Shown here: positions 55,017-63,019 of the stretch, one piece after another
How positions within the stretch are numbered: position 1 is the stretch's first letter
How the letters are laid out: each line of letters starts with the position of its first letter
Assembly: GCA_019244055.1 (NCBI GenBank)
Contig: JAFATG010000258.1
Span: 1 to 63,019, forward strand
Direction of reading: 5' to 3'
Length of the DNA: 63,019 nucleotides
Source: Acidobacteriaceae bacterium
GTDB lineage: Bacteria > Acidobacteriota > Terriglobia > Bryobacterales > Bryobacteraceae
Notes under the pieces: model-generated
Told to the model about the DNA's origin: nothing
The model's input: the letters and a program-made list of their open reading frames with translations, nothing else
Database searches by the model: none
Made by a program: the position numbers and the translations under genes

Positions 55017-55988
55017 ATGGCCGCTCCCAAAACCGTCCGCGCGCTGTTCACCGACTACAAGGTGTTCTCCGGTTCCGCCCACCCCGAACTCACCGCCGAA
55101 ATCTGCAAATGCCTGGGTTGCCCGCTCGGCGAGATATTGATTCGGCGCTTCGCGGACGGTGAAACACACCTCCAAATCCAGGAGAACGTTCGCGGCGCCG
55201 ACGTGTTCCTGGTGCAGCCGACCTCCACCCCGGTCGATCACCATTTGATGGAATTGCTCCTTATGATTGATGCGTTTAAGCGCGCCAGCGCAGAGCGCAT
55301 CACGGCAGTGTTACCCTATTATGGGTACGCGAGACAGGATCGCAAGGACCGTCCGCGTATGCCCATATCCGCGAAGCTGGTCGCTAGTCTCCTGGAAAGG
55401 GCGGCTGCCGATCGCGTCCTGGCGGTCGATCTTCACGCTGCTCAGATTCAGGGATTCTTCGATATCCCCGTCGATCATCTTTTTGCCGCGCCGGTCATGG
55501 TGGAATACTTCCAACGCCGGTTCTCCAAAGATGAACTGACTATTGTTTCGCCGGATGCGGGCGGTGTGGAACGCGCCCGATCGTTCGCCAAACGGATGAA
55601 TGCCCCGCTGGCGATCATCGATAAGCGCCGGACAGACATTAATGTTGCCGAAGTGATGAACATTATCGGTGATGTTCGCGGCAGGCACTGCCTGATGGTG
55701 GATGATCTGGTGGATACGGCCGGCACGCTGGTGAAAGGCGTGGAGGCGCTGCTGGGTCAAGGCGCGAAGACGGTGACAGCGTGCGCGACTCACGCCGTTC
55801 TGTCCGGGCCTGCGGTCGAGCGAATTAGTACATCCCCAGTTCAGGAACTGGTAGTTACAAACTCCATTCCGCTGGGGAAAGAGGCATCTGTGTGTTCGAA
55901 GATTCACGTGCTTTCGGTAGCGCCGTTGCTTGCACGTGCCATTCAATCGATTCACGAAGGTGGGTCGATTAGTACGCTGTTTATATAA
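55017..55988 (+). CDS. prs: ribose-phosphate pyrophosphokinase
   Basis: A 323-residue class I PRPP synthase: ribose 5-phosphate + ATP to PRPP + AMP. Motifs: RRFADGETHLQIQENVRGAD, the flexible-loop region YYGYARQDRKDRPRMPISAK, DLHAAQIQGFF with IPVDHLFAAP, SPDAGGVERARSFA, and the PRPP site LMVDDLVDTAGTL. Length normal. It starts 14 bases after ispE. Supplies PRPP to apt and other salvage and biosynthetic enzymes. Confidence 0.97.
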   Translation: MAAPKTVRALFTDYKVFSGSAHPELTAEICKCLGCPLGEILIRRFADGETHLQIQENVRGADVFLVQPTSTPVDHHLMELLLMIDAFKRASAERITAVLPYYGYARQDRKDRPRMPISAKLVASLLERAAADRVLAVDLHAAQIQGFFDIPVDHLFAAPVMVEYFQRRFSKDELTIVSPDAGGVERARSFAKRMNAPLAIIDKRRTDINVAEVMNIIGDVRGRHCLMVDDLVDTAGTLVKGVEALLGQGAKTVTACATHAVLSGPAVERISTSPVQELVVTNSIPLGKEASVCSKIHVLSVAPLLARAIQSIHEGGSISTLFI

Positions 55989-55996
55989 GGTAGAGG

Positions 55997-56680
55997 ATGA
56001 GGAAAGATATTACCATTGCCGCCGAGTCACGCGATTCGCGCGGAAAGAATGAAGCCCGCCGCCTGCGCGCGAAAGGCTCGATGCCCGCCGTTCTGTATGG
56101 CGGCCTATCGGGGCCCACGCCCGTTGCCGTCAATCCGAAAGAGGTGTCAAAAATCCTTAACAGCAAGGCGGGTCACAACACAATCTTCAATCTGCGCGTC
56201 ACGGGCGAGAGCGCTCCGGTCATGATCGTCGACTGGCAATACGATCCCATCAAGGATTCGCTGCTGCATGTCGACCTGAAGCGAATCGATCTGACCCAGC
56301 GCATTACCGTCAAAGTGCCGGTCGTCACCCATGGGGACCCGAAGGGTGTCAAGCTGCAGGGCGGCATCCATGAGGTCGTAACCCGCGAAATCGAAATCGA
56401 AACTCTTCCGGACGAGATTCCTGAGCAATTTACAGTCGACGTTTCCGAGTTAATGATCGGGCAGAACGTGCGCGCCTCGGAGATTCCGCTGACTGGCTCT
56501 ACGAAGCTCATCAGCCCGGCCGATGCCGTCATTTCTCACGTTGTATCCATGCGCGTGGAGGAGGCGCCTGCCGCCGCTGAGACTGTCGCCGCGACTCCGG
56601 CGGCTGCCGAGCCCGAAGTCATCAAGAAGGGCAAGAAGGAAGAAGAGGCGCCGGCAGCCGAGCCTGCCAAGAAAAAGTAG
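55997..56680 (+). CDS. rplY: 50S ribosomal protein L25 (general stress protein Ctc form)
   Basis: A 227-residue two-domain L25/TL5. The N-terminal 5S-rRNA-binding domain (ESRDSRGKNEARRLRAKGSM; PAVLYGGLSGP; HNTIFNLRV; LHVDLKRIDLTQRITVKVPV) is followed by the C-terminal TL5-type domain (VVTREIEIETLPDEIPEQF). The tail (EEAPAAAETVAATPAAAEPE...KKGKKEEEAPA) is an Ala/Pro/Glu- and Lys-rich extension. Ribosome 5S particle component. Confidence 0.95.
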   Translation: MRKDITIAAESRDSRGKNEARRLRAKGSMPAVLYGGLSGPTPVAVNPKEVSKILNSKAGHNTIFNLRVTGESAPVMIVDWQYDPIKDSLLHVDLKRIDLTQRITVKVPVVTHGDPKGVKLQGGIHEVVTREIEIETLPDEIPEQFTVDVSELMIGQNVRASEIPLTGSTKLISPADAVISHVVSMRVEEAPAAAETVAATPAAAEPEVIKKGKKEEEAPAAEPAKKK

Positions 56681-56695
56681 CTCTGCCTTCTTACA

Positions 56696-57322
56696 GTGGA
56701 GGAGAGCAGGTCTTCTGAAGAAGCGGAGCCTCGTACGCTCTGCATTGTAGGGTTGGGAAATCCGGGCGTTCGTTATGAAGCGACGCCGCACAACATCGGA
56801 TTCCTTGTTGTTGATGAGTTGGCCAGGCGCCACGCGATTCGAGTTTTAAAGAACGAAGGTCCAGCGCTCGTTGGCAGCGGTCAGGTCCGGAACAACCAAG
56901 TCGTTCTGGTGAAGCCGCAAACGTTTATGAATCTGTCGGGTTCGGCGGTCTGCCCCGTGCTGAAGTACCGGAACCTGACGAACCGCGAACTTATCGTGGT
57001 CTATGACGAACTGGACCTTCCTTGGACCGCCTTGCGGATCAAGAAGAACGGTTCGGCGGCTGGACACAACGGTGTCAAGTCGTTAATCGCCGCTCTGAAG
57101 ACAGACGTCTTTGTTCGGGTGCGGGCAGGTATACGTCCGGATCATCCGGTGGATGCGGCGCAATACGTTCTCGCTCCTTTCGAGCGGGAACTGAGAAACG
57201 ACGTGGATGAGGTGGTATCGTATACCGCTGATGCTGTCGAGTCCATCGTTGCCGAAGGCGCCACCAGGGCCATGGCGAAATTCAATCGCCGCGCTCGAGG
57301 CATACAAGAAGAGGAAGAATGA
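56696..57322 (+). CDS. pth: peptidyl-tRNA hydrolase
   Basis: About 208 residues. Catalytic His of [12 protein letters not shown] and Asp of [10 protein letters not shown] are present, as are [29 protein letters not shown] and [12 protein letters not shown]. It releases tRNA from peptidyl-tRNAs. Start is GTG 56696; the first 15 residues ([13 protein letters not shown]) are poorly conserved, so the true start may be slightly downstream. Its stop overlaps the rpsF start by 4 bases. Confidence 0.95.
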   Translation: MEESRSSEEAEPRTLCIVGLGNPGVRYEATPHNIGFLVVDELARRHAIRVLKNEGPALVGSGQVRNNQVVLVKPQTFMNLSGSAVCPVLKYRNLTNRELIVVYDELDLPWTALRIKKNGSAAGHNGVKSLIAALKTDVFVRVRAGIRPDHPVDAAQYVLAPFERELRNDVDEVVSYTADAVESIVAEGATRAMAKFNRRARGIQEEEE

Positions 57323-57789
57323 GAATCTACGAAGAGTTGTTCATTGTTCGGCCGGACGCCACTGACGAAGAAGTGGATCCGCTACTCGAACAGTTGAAAA
57401 ATGTTGTGACCCACGCCGGTGGCATGATCGACAAGACTGAAAAGTGGGGCGTTCGCAAGCTCGCCTATCGCGTCCTGAAGTTCAACGAAGGGCAATATAT
57501 CCTTCTGCAATTCAGCTCGAATCCGGAACCGGTTAAAGAACTCGAGCGCCGCTTGCGAGTGTCCGATCTGGTGCTGAAACACATGACGGTCCGCATCGAT
57601 GAGAAGCTGAAGCGGATTGAGAAGCGGAAGAAGGCACGCGAGAAGCGCGCCGCTCGCAAACCTGCCGCTCCTGTGCAGCCTGCCGCGGTGGCATCGCCGC
57701 TCCTGCCGCAGGAAGCTCCTGCGCCGGTTCCCGGTGCGCCGGGAAGCGTACACGCGACACCGCCCGCGGCGCCCGTGGAGAAAGCTTAG
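57319..57789 (+). CDS. rpsF: 30S ribosomal protein S6 with Ala/Pro-rich tail
   Basis: The core (residues 1-95) is standard S6: [76 protein letters not shown]. It binds S18 on the 30S platform. Residues about 100-156 are an extension: basic ([19 protein letters not shown]) then Ala/Pro ([18 protein letters not shown]). Translationally coupled to pth. No rpsF leader motif fits in the overlap. Confidence 0.96.
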   Translation: MRIYEELFIVRPDATDEEVDPLLEQLKNVVTHAGGMIDKTEKWGVRKLAYRVLKFNEGQYILLQFSSNPEPVKELERRLRVSDLVLKHMTVRIDEKLKRIEKRKKAREKRAARKPAAPVQPAAVASPLLPQEAPAPVPGAPGSVHATPPAAPVEKA

Positions 57790-57816
57790 TAAAGACCGGA
57801 GGCAAGGAGAATCATC

Positions 57817-58119
57817 ATGGCAGAACAACGAAGTGGTCGCCCGATCGCAGCCTCGCAACGGCCTACCGGCGGCGACAAGGCAATCGCCACAGGTAAAAAG
57901 CAGTATTTCCGACGCAAGAAAGTTTGCCGCTTCTGCGTCGATAAAGTCGACGATATCAACTATAAGGACGTGAAGCTTCTTTCGAGCTTCATTTCCGAGC
58001 GTGGCAAGATTACGCCCCGGCGAATCTCCGGGGTGTGTACGCCTCACCAGAAGCGGCTGAGTGAAGCCATTAAGCAGGCGCGCAACATTGCCCTGCTGCC
58101 CTTTGCGGCGAAGATGTAG
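57817..58119 (+). CDS. rpsR: 30S ribosomal protein S18, zinc-binding type
   Basis: A 100-residue S18. The core reads [40 protein letters not shown] and [20 protein letters not shown]. The CxxC plus C-x2-H pattern is the zinc-ribbon (C+) version. The N-terminal 28 residues are a variable extension. A clear AGGAG lies before its ATG. S6-S18-L9 order is the usual bacterial cluster. Confidence 0.96.
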   Translation: MAEQRSGRPIAASQRPTGGDKAIATGKKQYFRRKKVCRFCVDKVDDINYKDVKLLSSFISERGKITPRRISGVCTPHQKRLSEAIKQARNIALLPFAAKM

Positions 58120-58137
58120 GAGCGGGAGAAGGGAACC

Positions 58138-58584
58138 ATGGAAGTCATTCTCAGAGAAGACATCGAGAAAGTCGGCTCGCGCGGCACGATCGTGAAAGTC
58201 GCCGACGGGTATGCCCGCAATTTCCTGCTCCCGAAGCGTCTCGCAGTTCCGGCCAGCGACGCCAATAAGAAAATCGTCGAGCAGGAGCGTGAGGCCCATC
58301 TCCGGCGCGAAGCCAAGGCGAAGGGCGAGTCGGAAGATCTAGCGAAGCTGATGTCGAACGTGACCGTGACGTTCCGCCAACGGGTCGGCGAGAACAATCA
58401 GCTTTTCGGTTCGGTTACGGCGAAGGACATTGCCGATGCGCTCGAAGCGCAGAAGTATCATGTCGAACGCCGCAGAATCCATTTGGAAGAACCGATCCGC
58501 ACTCTCGGCGAGCACAAGGTCACGCTGCGCTTGCATCGCGACGTCGCGACCGAAATCACCGTTATAGTCGAACCCGAGCAGTAG
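58138..58584 (+). CDS. rplI: 50S ribosomal protein L9
   Basis: A 148-residue L9. N-domain MEVILREDIEKVGSRGTIVK and VADGYARNFLLPKRLAVPAS, a long connecting helix (NKKIVEQEREAHLRREAKAK), then the C-domain (FRQRVGENNQLFGSVTAKDI; RRIHLEEPIRTLGEHKVTL). Full length. Binds 23S rRNA domain V. Follows rpsR by 19 bases; a HEAT-repeat gene begins 6 bases after its stop. Confidence 0.97.
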   Translation: MEVILREDIEKVGSRGTIVKVADGYARNFLLPKRLAVPASDANKKIVEQEREAHLRREAKAKGESEDLAKLMSNVTVTFRQRVGENNQLFGSVTAKDIADALEAQKYHVERRRIHLEEPIRTLGEHKVTLRLHRDVATEITVIVEPEQ

Positions 58585-58589
58585 GCCCG

Positions 58590-59996
58590 GTGTTCCTCGA
58601 TCCCGACAGACTCGCGGAATCGAGTCCGGATGAGATTCTGGCCGCGGCTGCCCGCGGCGGTCTCGGCTTGGACCATCGGTTCCTGCACGCGATTCTTGAT
58701 CGCCCGTCGGAATCTCTTCCCGCTGTGCTCCGCTTCTCGGAGCGTAGCCGCGAGGAAGATACGGTCGACTTGGCTCCGGAACTTATCGCGTTCTTCCGGG
58801 TTTGGAACGCGCCCGAAGCCGTTCCGTTCCTTGTACGTTACATCAAAGAAGATCCCGAGAACGTCCCTGACGAGGTAGTGGAAACGCTGGTCGAACTCGG
58901 CCCGCAATCACTGCAGCCTTTACTCGAGCTCTACGGAGAACTCGAAGAGGAGCAGGGCGGGGAAGTCGCGTTCATCCTGGCCAATCTCCGCGTATACGAC
59001 GAGCGTATTCTGCGGCTTCTGCTCGATCGCCTGGATTTCGACCTCTCCGATTCCATCCTTCTGTTGAGCCTCTACGGCGATCCGGCTGCAATTGAACCGA
59101 TTCACGAGGCGGCTGCCAATCTCGGCGAAGAAGATAGCGAGCTGAAGCAAGAGATCGCCGAAGCTATTTCATCTCTGGAAGAGAAGCGATCCTCGCCTCC
59201 ACAGACCGCCGCCGAAAACGAAGCTTTCGACATCTGGACCCTCTATCCGGAAAAGGCCGATTTGCCGGTTGAGCTTCTCGATGAAGACGAGCGAATCGAT
59301 TTGCTGGGCCATCCGGTTGCTTCCGTTCGTGCCGCGGCTGCGGGTGCTTTCTTCAACCACGAATTGTCGCCTGAACAGCGCAAGAAACTGTTAGCCCTTG
59401 CCGCGCACGATCCGGCACCGGAGGTTCGCGCGCGCGCCTGGGAAACGATGATCGACTCTACGGATCAATCAGAAGTGATCGAAGCCATGTTAGCCGCTTT
59501 GCGGAATCCCGGCATTACTGCCGAGGAACGCGGCGGGCTATTAGTTGGTCTGTCCGCTGAAGCCGATCGCAATGAAGTTCGTAAGGCGATTACAGACCTG
59601 TATAACTTCCCCGAAGGGCGCGCAAAAGCTCTCGAAGCGATGTGGCGGTCGATCCATCCGAGCTTTCGCGATTACTTCTCGAAGCATCTCGACGATGTGG
59701 ATATCGAAGTGCGGCGGGGCGCGGTTTGGGGCATCGGCTACTACGGCATAAGAAGTGAGCTGGATCGAGTCCGCAAGCTGTTCGAAAATGAAGATCTGCG
59801 CTCGGACGCGCTCTTCTCCTACGCGCTGGCGATTCCCGCGGAGATTTCGCGTGGTCGCATGAAAGGCCTGCTGGCGCGAATCGAAAAGGACGCGCACGGA
59901 CTCTCTGAAATGGAAGAGGAACTTGTGAAAGCGGCCCTCGACGAGCGTTTGCTTCTCGCCGGCAAAGAACCTGTTTTCCGGCAACAGGAAGACTGA
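58590..59996 (+). CDS. HEAT-repeat protein
   Basis: A 468-residue acidic, cytosolic, all-helical protein. HEAT units are visible, e.g. EAVPFLVRYIKEDPENVPDE, QSLQPLLELYGELEEEQGGE, GHPVASVRAAAAGAFFNHEL, HDPAPEVRARAWETMIDS and DIEVRRGAVWGIGYYGIR. HEAT proteins are scaffolds or adapters. It starts at GTG 6 bases after rplI and ends 1 base before the next gene, so it is part of this housekeeping transcript. A ribosome or translation-linked role is only a guess from position. Confidence 0.85.
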   Translation: MFLDPDRLAESSPDEILAAAARGGLGLDHRFLHAILDRPSESLPAVLRFSERSREEDTVDLAPELIAFFRVWNAPEAVPFLVRYIKEDPENVPDEVVETLVELGPQSLQPLLELYGELEEEQGGEVAFILANLRVYDERILRLLLDRLDFDLSDSILLLSLYGDPAAIEPIHEAAANLGEEDSELKQEIAEAISSLEEKRSSPPQTAAENEAFDIWTLYPEKADLPVELLDEDERIDLLGHPVASVRAAAAGAFFNHELSPEQRKKLLALAAHDPAPEVRARAWETMIDSTDQSEVIEAMLAALRNPGITAEERGGLLVGLSAEADRNEVRKAITDLYNFPEGRAKALEAMWRSIHPSFRDYFSKHLDDVDIEVRRGAVWGIGYYGIRSELDRVRKLFENEDLRSDALFSYALAIPAEISRGRMKGLLARIEKDAHGLSEMEEELVKAALDERLLLAGKEPVFRQQED

Positions 59997-59997
59997 C

Positions 59998-60579
59998 GTG
60001 GCGAGCCGGCTCAATCTGCGCTTCCAGGCGGCGCCGCGCCAGTTTTTGGAAAAAACGGTACTCTTTTCCGACGAACTCACGAGCCCCGAAGCGACCGCAC
60101 TGATGCGCAACAAGATCGCGCATCACATCGACATTCAGCCGCTGCACGAGCGCAGCACGGCGCGCGTTCTAAGCGGGCTTCACCTTTACGCCGATTCTCC
60201 TCTGATTTCCTATTTCATTCCTCCGAGCGGTTCGGCGCTGATCCCGCGCGAGGAGCCGCCATACCGCTTCGTCTTCTTTCCGGAATTCAACGGATCTCGT
60301 TTACTCGTGCGGCCTGAGGGTGAGAAATGGTTACGCATCGACTGCGAGCAGTATCTCGCGGGCCGCGCGCCGGAGCCAGAGGCTGCACCCGGCTCACCCT
60401 ATTGCGACTCCTTCGCGTATTGGGATCACACGAGTGGCGACCTGGTAGGCAGGATTCGCGCAACCGCAGTGTTGGTGAAGGAAGCCGGCCATCCCTGGAC
60501 CGTCATCATGCAGCAGATTGTCGGTACGCCCGGCTTTGAAGTCGTCCGCCGTGTCTTCGCGCGACGGCTGCGATACTGA
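59998..60579 (+). CDS. protein of unknown function after the HEAT-repeat gene
   Basis: A 193-residue protein, GTG start one base after the HEAT gene stop. No signal peptide or TM. A distinctive acidic-to-aromatic pattern (FRFVFFPEFNGSRLLVRPEG type region at about 90-110; EKWLRIDCEQYLAG; SPYCDSFAYWDHTSGDLVGR; GHPWTVIMQQIVGTPGFEVV) suggests a compact alpha/beta domain. I do not recognise the family. Coupling to the HEAT gene suggests joint function. The PadR-type promoter scar begins 13 bases after its stop. Confidence 0.8.
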   Translation: MASRLNLRFQAAPRQFLEKTVLFSDELTSPEATALMRNKIAHHIDIQPLHERSTARVLSGLHLYADSPLISYFIPPSGSALIPREEPPYRFVFFPEFNGSRLLVRPEGEKWLRIDCEQYLAGRAPEPEAAPGSPYCDSFAYWDHTSGDLVGRIRATAVLVKEAGHPWTVIMQQIVGTPGFEVVRRVFARRLRY

Positions 60580-60592
60580 AATTCCGCTCCTC

Positions 60593-60629
60593 TTGACAGA
60601 TATTTAGACCTCTATGTACTATGAGGTCT
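60593..60629 (+). promoter_or_regulatory. promoter with PadR-type palindromic operator
   Basis: TTGACA at 60593-60598 and TACTAT at 60617-60622 (18-base spacer) make a strong sigma70-like promoter. Overlapping it is a perfect dyad, AGACCTC (60606-60612) and GAGGTCT (60623-60629), around TATGTACTAT. This is the layout seen upstream of acidobacterial padR-ADOP gene pairs. The regulator gene it should serve has been deleted (see next feature). Confidence 0.7.
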
Positions 60630-60633
60630 GAAT

Positions 60634-61355
60634 ATGCCGAAGCCCGACTCTCTCCAACGGTCTCTCGATCTGCGGATGAAGGCCCCCACACCCGTTTTCA
60701 GATTGTGGGCTTCGTCCGCGATGCGCGCTACCGCAGCATTCGCGAGCCGGTACCTCCGGTAGCTTACGTTCCCTTCAACTCGATTGATGCGAACGGCAAA
60801 GCTCGGTATGAGGGCGAGGCAACCTTCATAGTGCGCACGTTTAGCCCGAACTCGCTCGCGCTCGCACCGATTCTCCGCCGCGTAGTCTCCCAGGCTGGAC
60901 ACGGATTCCGCGTCAGCAACATCCGTACGCAGAAAGAAATCGACGATTCGCAGACTATCCGGGAGCGACTGCTTGCGATGCTCGCGCTGTTCTTCGCCGT
61001 CGTTGCACTGCTGCTCGCCGGTATCGGCCTGTATGGCGTTCTCGACTACTCGGTTCTGCAGCGCCAGCGTGAGATCGGCATCCGCATGGCGATCGGCGCG
61101 CGAGCCGGAGAAGTTGCGCGGCGGGTGACCGCTGATGTGTTTTCGATGGTGCTGGTCGGGGCCGCGGCGGGCCTTACGCTTGGAATGGCGTCGGTGCGAT
61201 ATATCACGGCACTTCTCTACCAAGTGAAAGCTACGGATGTGGGCGCGCTGGCAGTTCCAGCACTGGCGATCTTGCTGGCGGCTCTGCTCGCCGCGGCTCC
61301 GGCCGTGATCCGAGCCGTCCGCATCGATCCGGTTGCAATGCTGCGGGCCGAATAG
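60634..61355 (+). pseudogene. padR start fused by deletion to C-terminal half of an ADOP permease
   Basis: ATG 60634, seven bases after GAGG, begins MPKPDSLQRSLDL (to about 60672), matching the first residues of acidobacterial PadR regulators (usual MPKPDxLQGTLDL). The reading then passes out of frame into ADOP sequence from about 60690: RFQIVGFVRDARYRSIREPV, LLAMLALFFAVVALLLAGIG, REIGIRMAIGARAGEVARRV and PVAMLRAE. So the rest of padR and the N-terminal approx. 600 residues of the permease are missing, with the join near 60673-60690. The C-terminal FtsX domain is intact but cannot be made from the PadR start. Confidence 0.82.
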
Positions 61356-61386
61356 CCGGATAATTGCGCGCCCGGCCGAGTGAATA

Positions 61387-62871
61387 TCAGCGCGTTGCCG
61401 GTGCCACGGGCGCCGGCTTCGCCTGCTGCCGGTTCATCGGCGCGAGCTGGCTATGGTTCTTCCCGTAAAGGAAATAAATGAACAAGCCGATGATCATCCA
61501 GCAGAATGCCGTGAGCTGCGTGCGGTGGTCAAGCGAGACGATCATTCCGCCGCACACGATGACGCCAAGGATCGGGACCAATGGCACAAGCGGTGTCCGG
61601 AACGGCCGGTGCATCGCCGGTTCCAGTCCGCGCATAATCCAGACGCCGATGCAGACCAGACAAAACGCAAACAGTGTCCCGATCGAAGTGAGATCGCCGG
61701 CGAGTGACTCGGGAATAAATGATGCAAACGCACCTACGAAGAGGAACAATATGATGTTGCACTTATACGGCGTGCGGAACTTCGGGTGAATGTCCGAAAA
61801 TACCCTGGGCAGAAGGCCGTCGTTCGACATGGAATAGAAGACCCGGCTCTGGCCCAAAAGCATTACCAGAATGACGGACGAAAAGCCTAGAAGAATGGCA
61901 ACGGTGATGGCCGTGGCGAGCCAGTGGAAGCCCGGCATGTGATGATCTACCGCATAAGCAACGGAAGCCTCTTTCCCGGCGATAGCAAACTCCTTCCAAT
62001 TAGCCACGCCAGTGAGAACGTATCCGAACAGGATATAGAGCACCGTACAAACGGCGAGCGAGCCTAGAATACCGATCGGCATGTCCCGGCCGGGCTTTTT
62101 CGTCTCCTGCGCCGCGGTCGAAACGGCATCAAAGCCGATGAACGCGAAGAAAACTATGCCGGCCCCCCCGAGAACCCCTGCCCACCCATGGTGAAACGTC
62201 GCTTCATGGCCAGGCGCGTCCGCCGGTATCGTGAAAGGAACCATGTTGGCGTGATTAACGAAATGCCACCCCAGCGCCACGAATGCAATCACAATCGCCA
62301 CTTTGATGCTGACAATGATGGCGTTGACCGTGGCCGATTCCTGTGTTCCCTTGATCAGGATCAAAGTCAGGATGAAAACGATGAAAAGCGCGGGCACGTT
62401 AATGATGCCGTGAACGGCCGAAGTCGACACTTCCATCGGCGAATGGCACCACTGGAACGGAATTGTTCCGCCGACCAGATGGTTCAAGTACTCGCTCCAG
62501 GAGATCGCCACCGTGGCCGCTCCTAACGCATACTCCAGAACGAGCGCCCAACCGATAATCCAGGCGACCAGTTCCCCCATGGTGGTGTACGCGTACGTGT
62601 AGGCACTCCCGGCGATGGGAATCATGGCTGCGAACTCGGCATAGCACAGGCCAGCGAACGCGCAACCAACAGCGGCGATAATGAACGAAACCGTAACTGC
62701 GGCTCCCGCATCCTGCGCGGACGCGGCGGCAGTCCGGACGAACAAGCCGGCCCCGATAATGGCTCCGACGCCCAGCGCCACCAGGCTTTTCGCGGTCAGA
62801 GTGCGTTTCAGCCCGCTATGGCTGGCCTGCTCCAGCAGGCCCTGGAGCGGTTTCTTCCGAGTCAAGCTCAT
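61387..62871 (-). CDS. amino-acid permease (APC superfamily, CAT-like)
   Basis: A 494-residue transporter with twelve or more TM helices. The N-terminal sequence SLVALGVGAIIGAGLFVRTA is the APC/CAT signature (GIGAxIGtGIFV); others are PIAGSAYTYAYTTMGELVAW, FFAFIGFDAVSTAAQETKKP and VFSDIHPKFRTPYKCN. This matches the cationic amino-acid transporter (CAT/YfnA) group. Inner membrane; specific substrate not readable. ATG start at 62871. Convergent with the permease scar. Confidence 0.93.
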   Translation of the reverse strand: MSLTRKKPLQGLLEQASHSGLKRTLTAKSLVALGVGAIIGAGLFVRTAAASAQDAGAAVTVSFIIAAVGCAFAGLCYAEFAAMIPIAGSAYTYAYTTMGELVAWIIGWALVLEYALGAATVAISWSEYLNHLVGGTIPFQWCHSPMEVSTSAVHGIINVPALFIVFILTLILIKGTQESATVNAIIVSIKVAIVIAFVALGWHFVNHANMVPFTIPADAPGHEATFHHGWAGVLGGAGIVFFAFIGFDAVSTAAQETKKPGRDMPIGILGSLAVCTVLYILFGYVLTGVANWKEFAIAGKEASVAYAVDHHMPGFHWLATAITVAILLGFSSVILVMLLGQSRVFYSMSNDGLLPRVFSDIHPKFRTPYKCNIILFLFVGAFASFIPESLAGDLTSIGTLFAFCLVCIGVWIMRGLEPAMHRPFRTPLVPLVPILGVIVCGGMIVSLDHRTQLTAFCWMIIGLFIYFLYGKNHSQLAPMNRQQAKPAPVAPATR

Positions 62872-63019
62872 GGAATTTAACCGTAGGCTAACATAGCCGG
62901 TTTGTCCTGGAGCATCACTGGCAGATAAGGGCGGCGCAGTTTCTCGCCGGGCTCCCCCAGGCTTCCTCCGCCTGCGGTTAGATAAGGGCAGTACTAGCCT
63001 ATTACCTAACGCATAAGAC
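62872..63019. other. intergenic end of window
   Basis: 148 bases upstream of the permease gene. AGATAAGGGC occurs twice (62923-62932 and 62980-62989). A 38-codon open frame on the minus strand crosses it (ending PVMLQDKPAMLAYG) but lacks a start and begins after a stop, so it is not called. No promoter or RNA feature was recognised. Confidence 0.4.

Noticed and set aside
62872-63019. Minus-strand frame with PYL repeats (AGATAAGGGC copies) before the permease gene
   Set aside because: No start codon and a stop directly before; too short (38 codons) to support a gene at the window edge.

Overview
The window reads as chromosomal DNA of an acidobacterium, most likely from the Bryobacterales/Solibacteres or Terriglobia side of Acidobacteriota. 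This rests on gene families, not on a marker-gene comparison: an acidobacterial-type VWFA-related secreted protein, MacB-like duplicated orphan permeases (ADOP) with a PadR-type regulator relic, an Oar-like TonB-dependent receptor carrying an N-terminal carboxypeptidase-like domain, a CRTAC1/UnbV-type FG-GAP protein, many secreted TPR proteins and a heptaheme cytochrome. No rRNA, tRNA, CRISPR array, prophage or intact insertion sequence was seen. Genes are tightly packed and no gene-free stretch exceeds 300 bases.

Layout. 1-4.9 kb: a duplicated DUF507 gene, then a minus-strand operon BlaI - M56 peptidase - thioredoxin-like - TPR - polytopic membrane protein, preceded by a perfect palindromic operator. 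5-9.2 kb: an MFS exporter, a VOC protein and a decayed ADOP permease. 9.3-13 kb: acetate kinase and phosphoketolase, a two-enzyme route from sugar phosphates to acetate and ATP. 13-17.4 kb: class A beta-lactamase-like hydrolase, S-adenosylhomocysteinase, O-antigen ligase and SixA phosphatase. 17.5-21.6 kb: a secreted unknown, PHP phosphoesterase, MEMO-like protein and VWFA-related protein. 21.7-23.8 kb: the molybdenum-cofactor operon moeA-moaC-moaB. 23.9-27.8 kb: two HtrA-like proteases without visible export signals, a LuxR-type regulator with a degenerate receiver, and a PAS histidine kinase. 27.9-31.2 kb: VOC protein, vapB with a broken vapC, dienelactone hydrolase, mreB.

31.3-38.5 kb: BNR-repeat protein; an ECF sigma factor operon with a membrane protein and a DUF4252 protein; alpha/beta hydrolase; Tat-exported sugar isomerase-like protein; a hybrid histidine kinase behind a possible structured leader. 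38.5-43.4 kb: heptaheme cytochrome with two tandem paralogous TPR proteins, a divergent TPR protein and a GxxExxY protein. 43.4-50.6 kb: a membrane-anchored malectin-domain protein divergent from a 1201-residue TonB-dependent receptor and an FG-GAP/UnbV protein, which looks like a nutrient-uptake locus. 50.6-53.5 kb: ClC channel and TPR protein. 53.5-60.6 kb: housekeeping run apt-ispE-prs-rplY-pth-rpsF-rpsR-rplI followed by a HEAT-repeat protein and an unknown. 60.6-63 kb: a PadR/ADOP deletion scar and an amino-acid permease.

The most promising places for undescribed biology are the protease/atypical-regulator cluster (23.9-26.3 kb), the BlaI-controlled redox operon (0.65-4.95 kb), the heptaheme cytochrome/TPR operon (38.5-41.8 kb) and the malectin/TonB/UnbV locus. 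None can be proved new from sequence alone.
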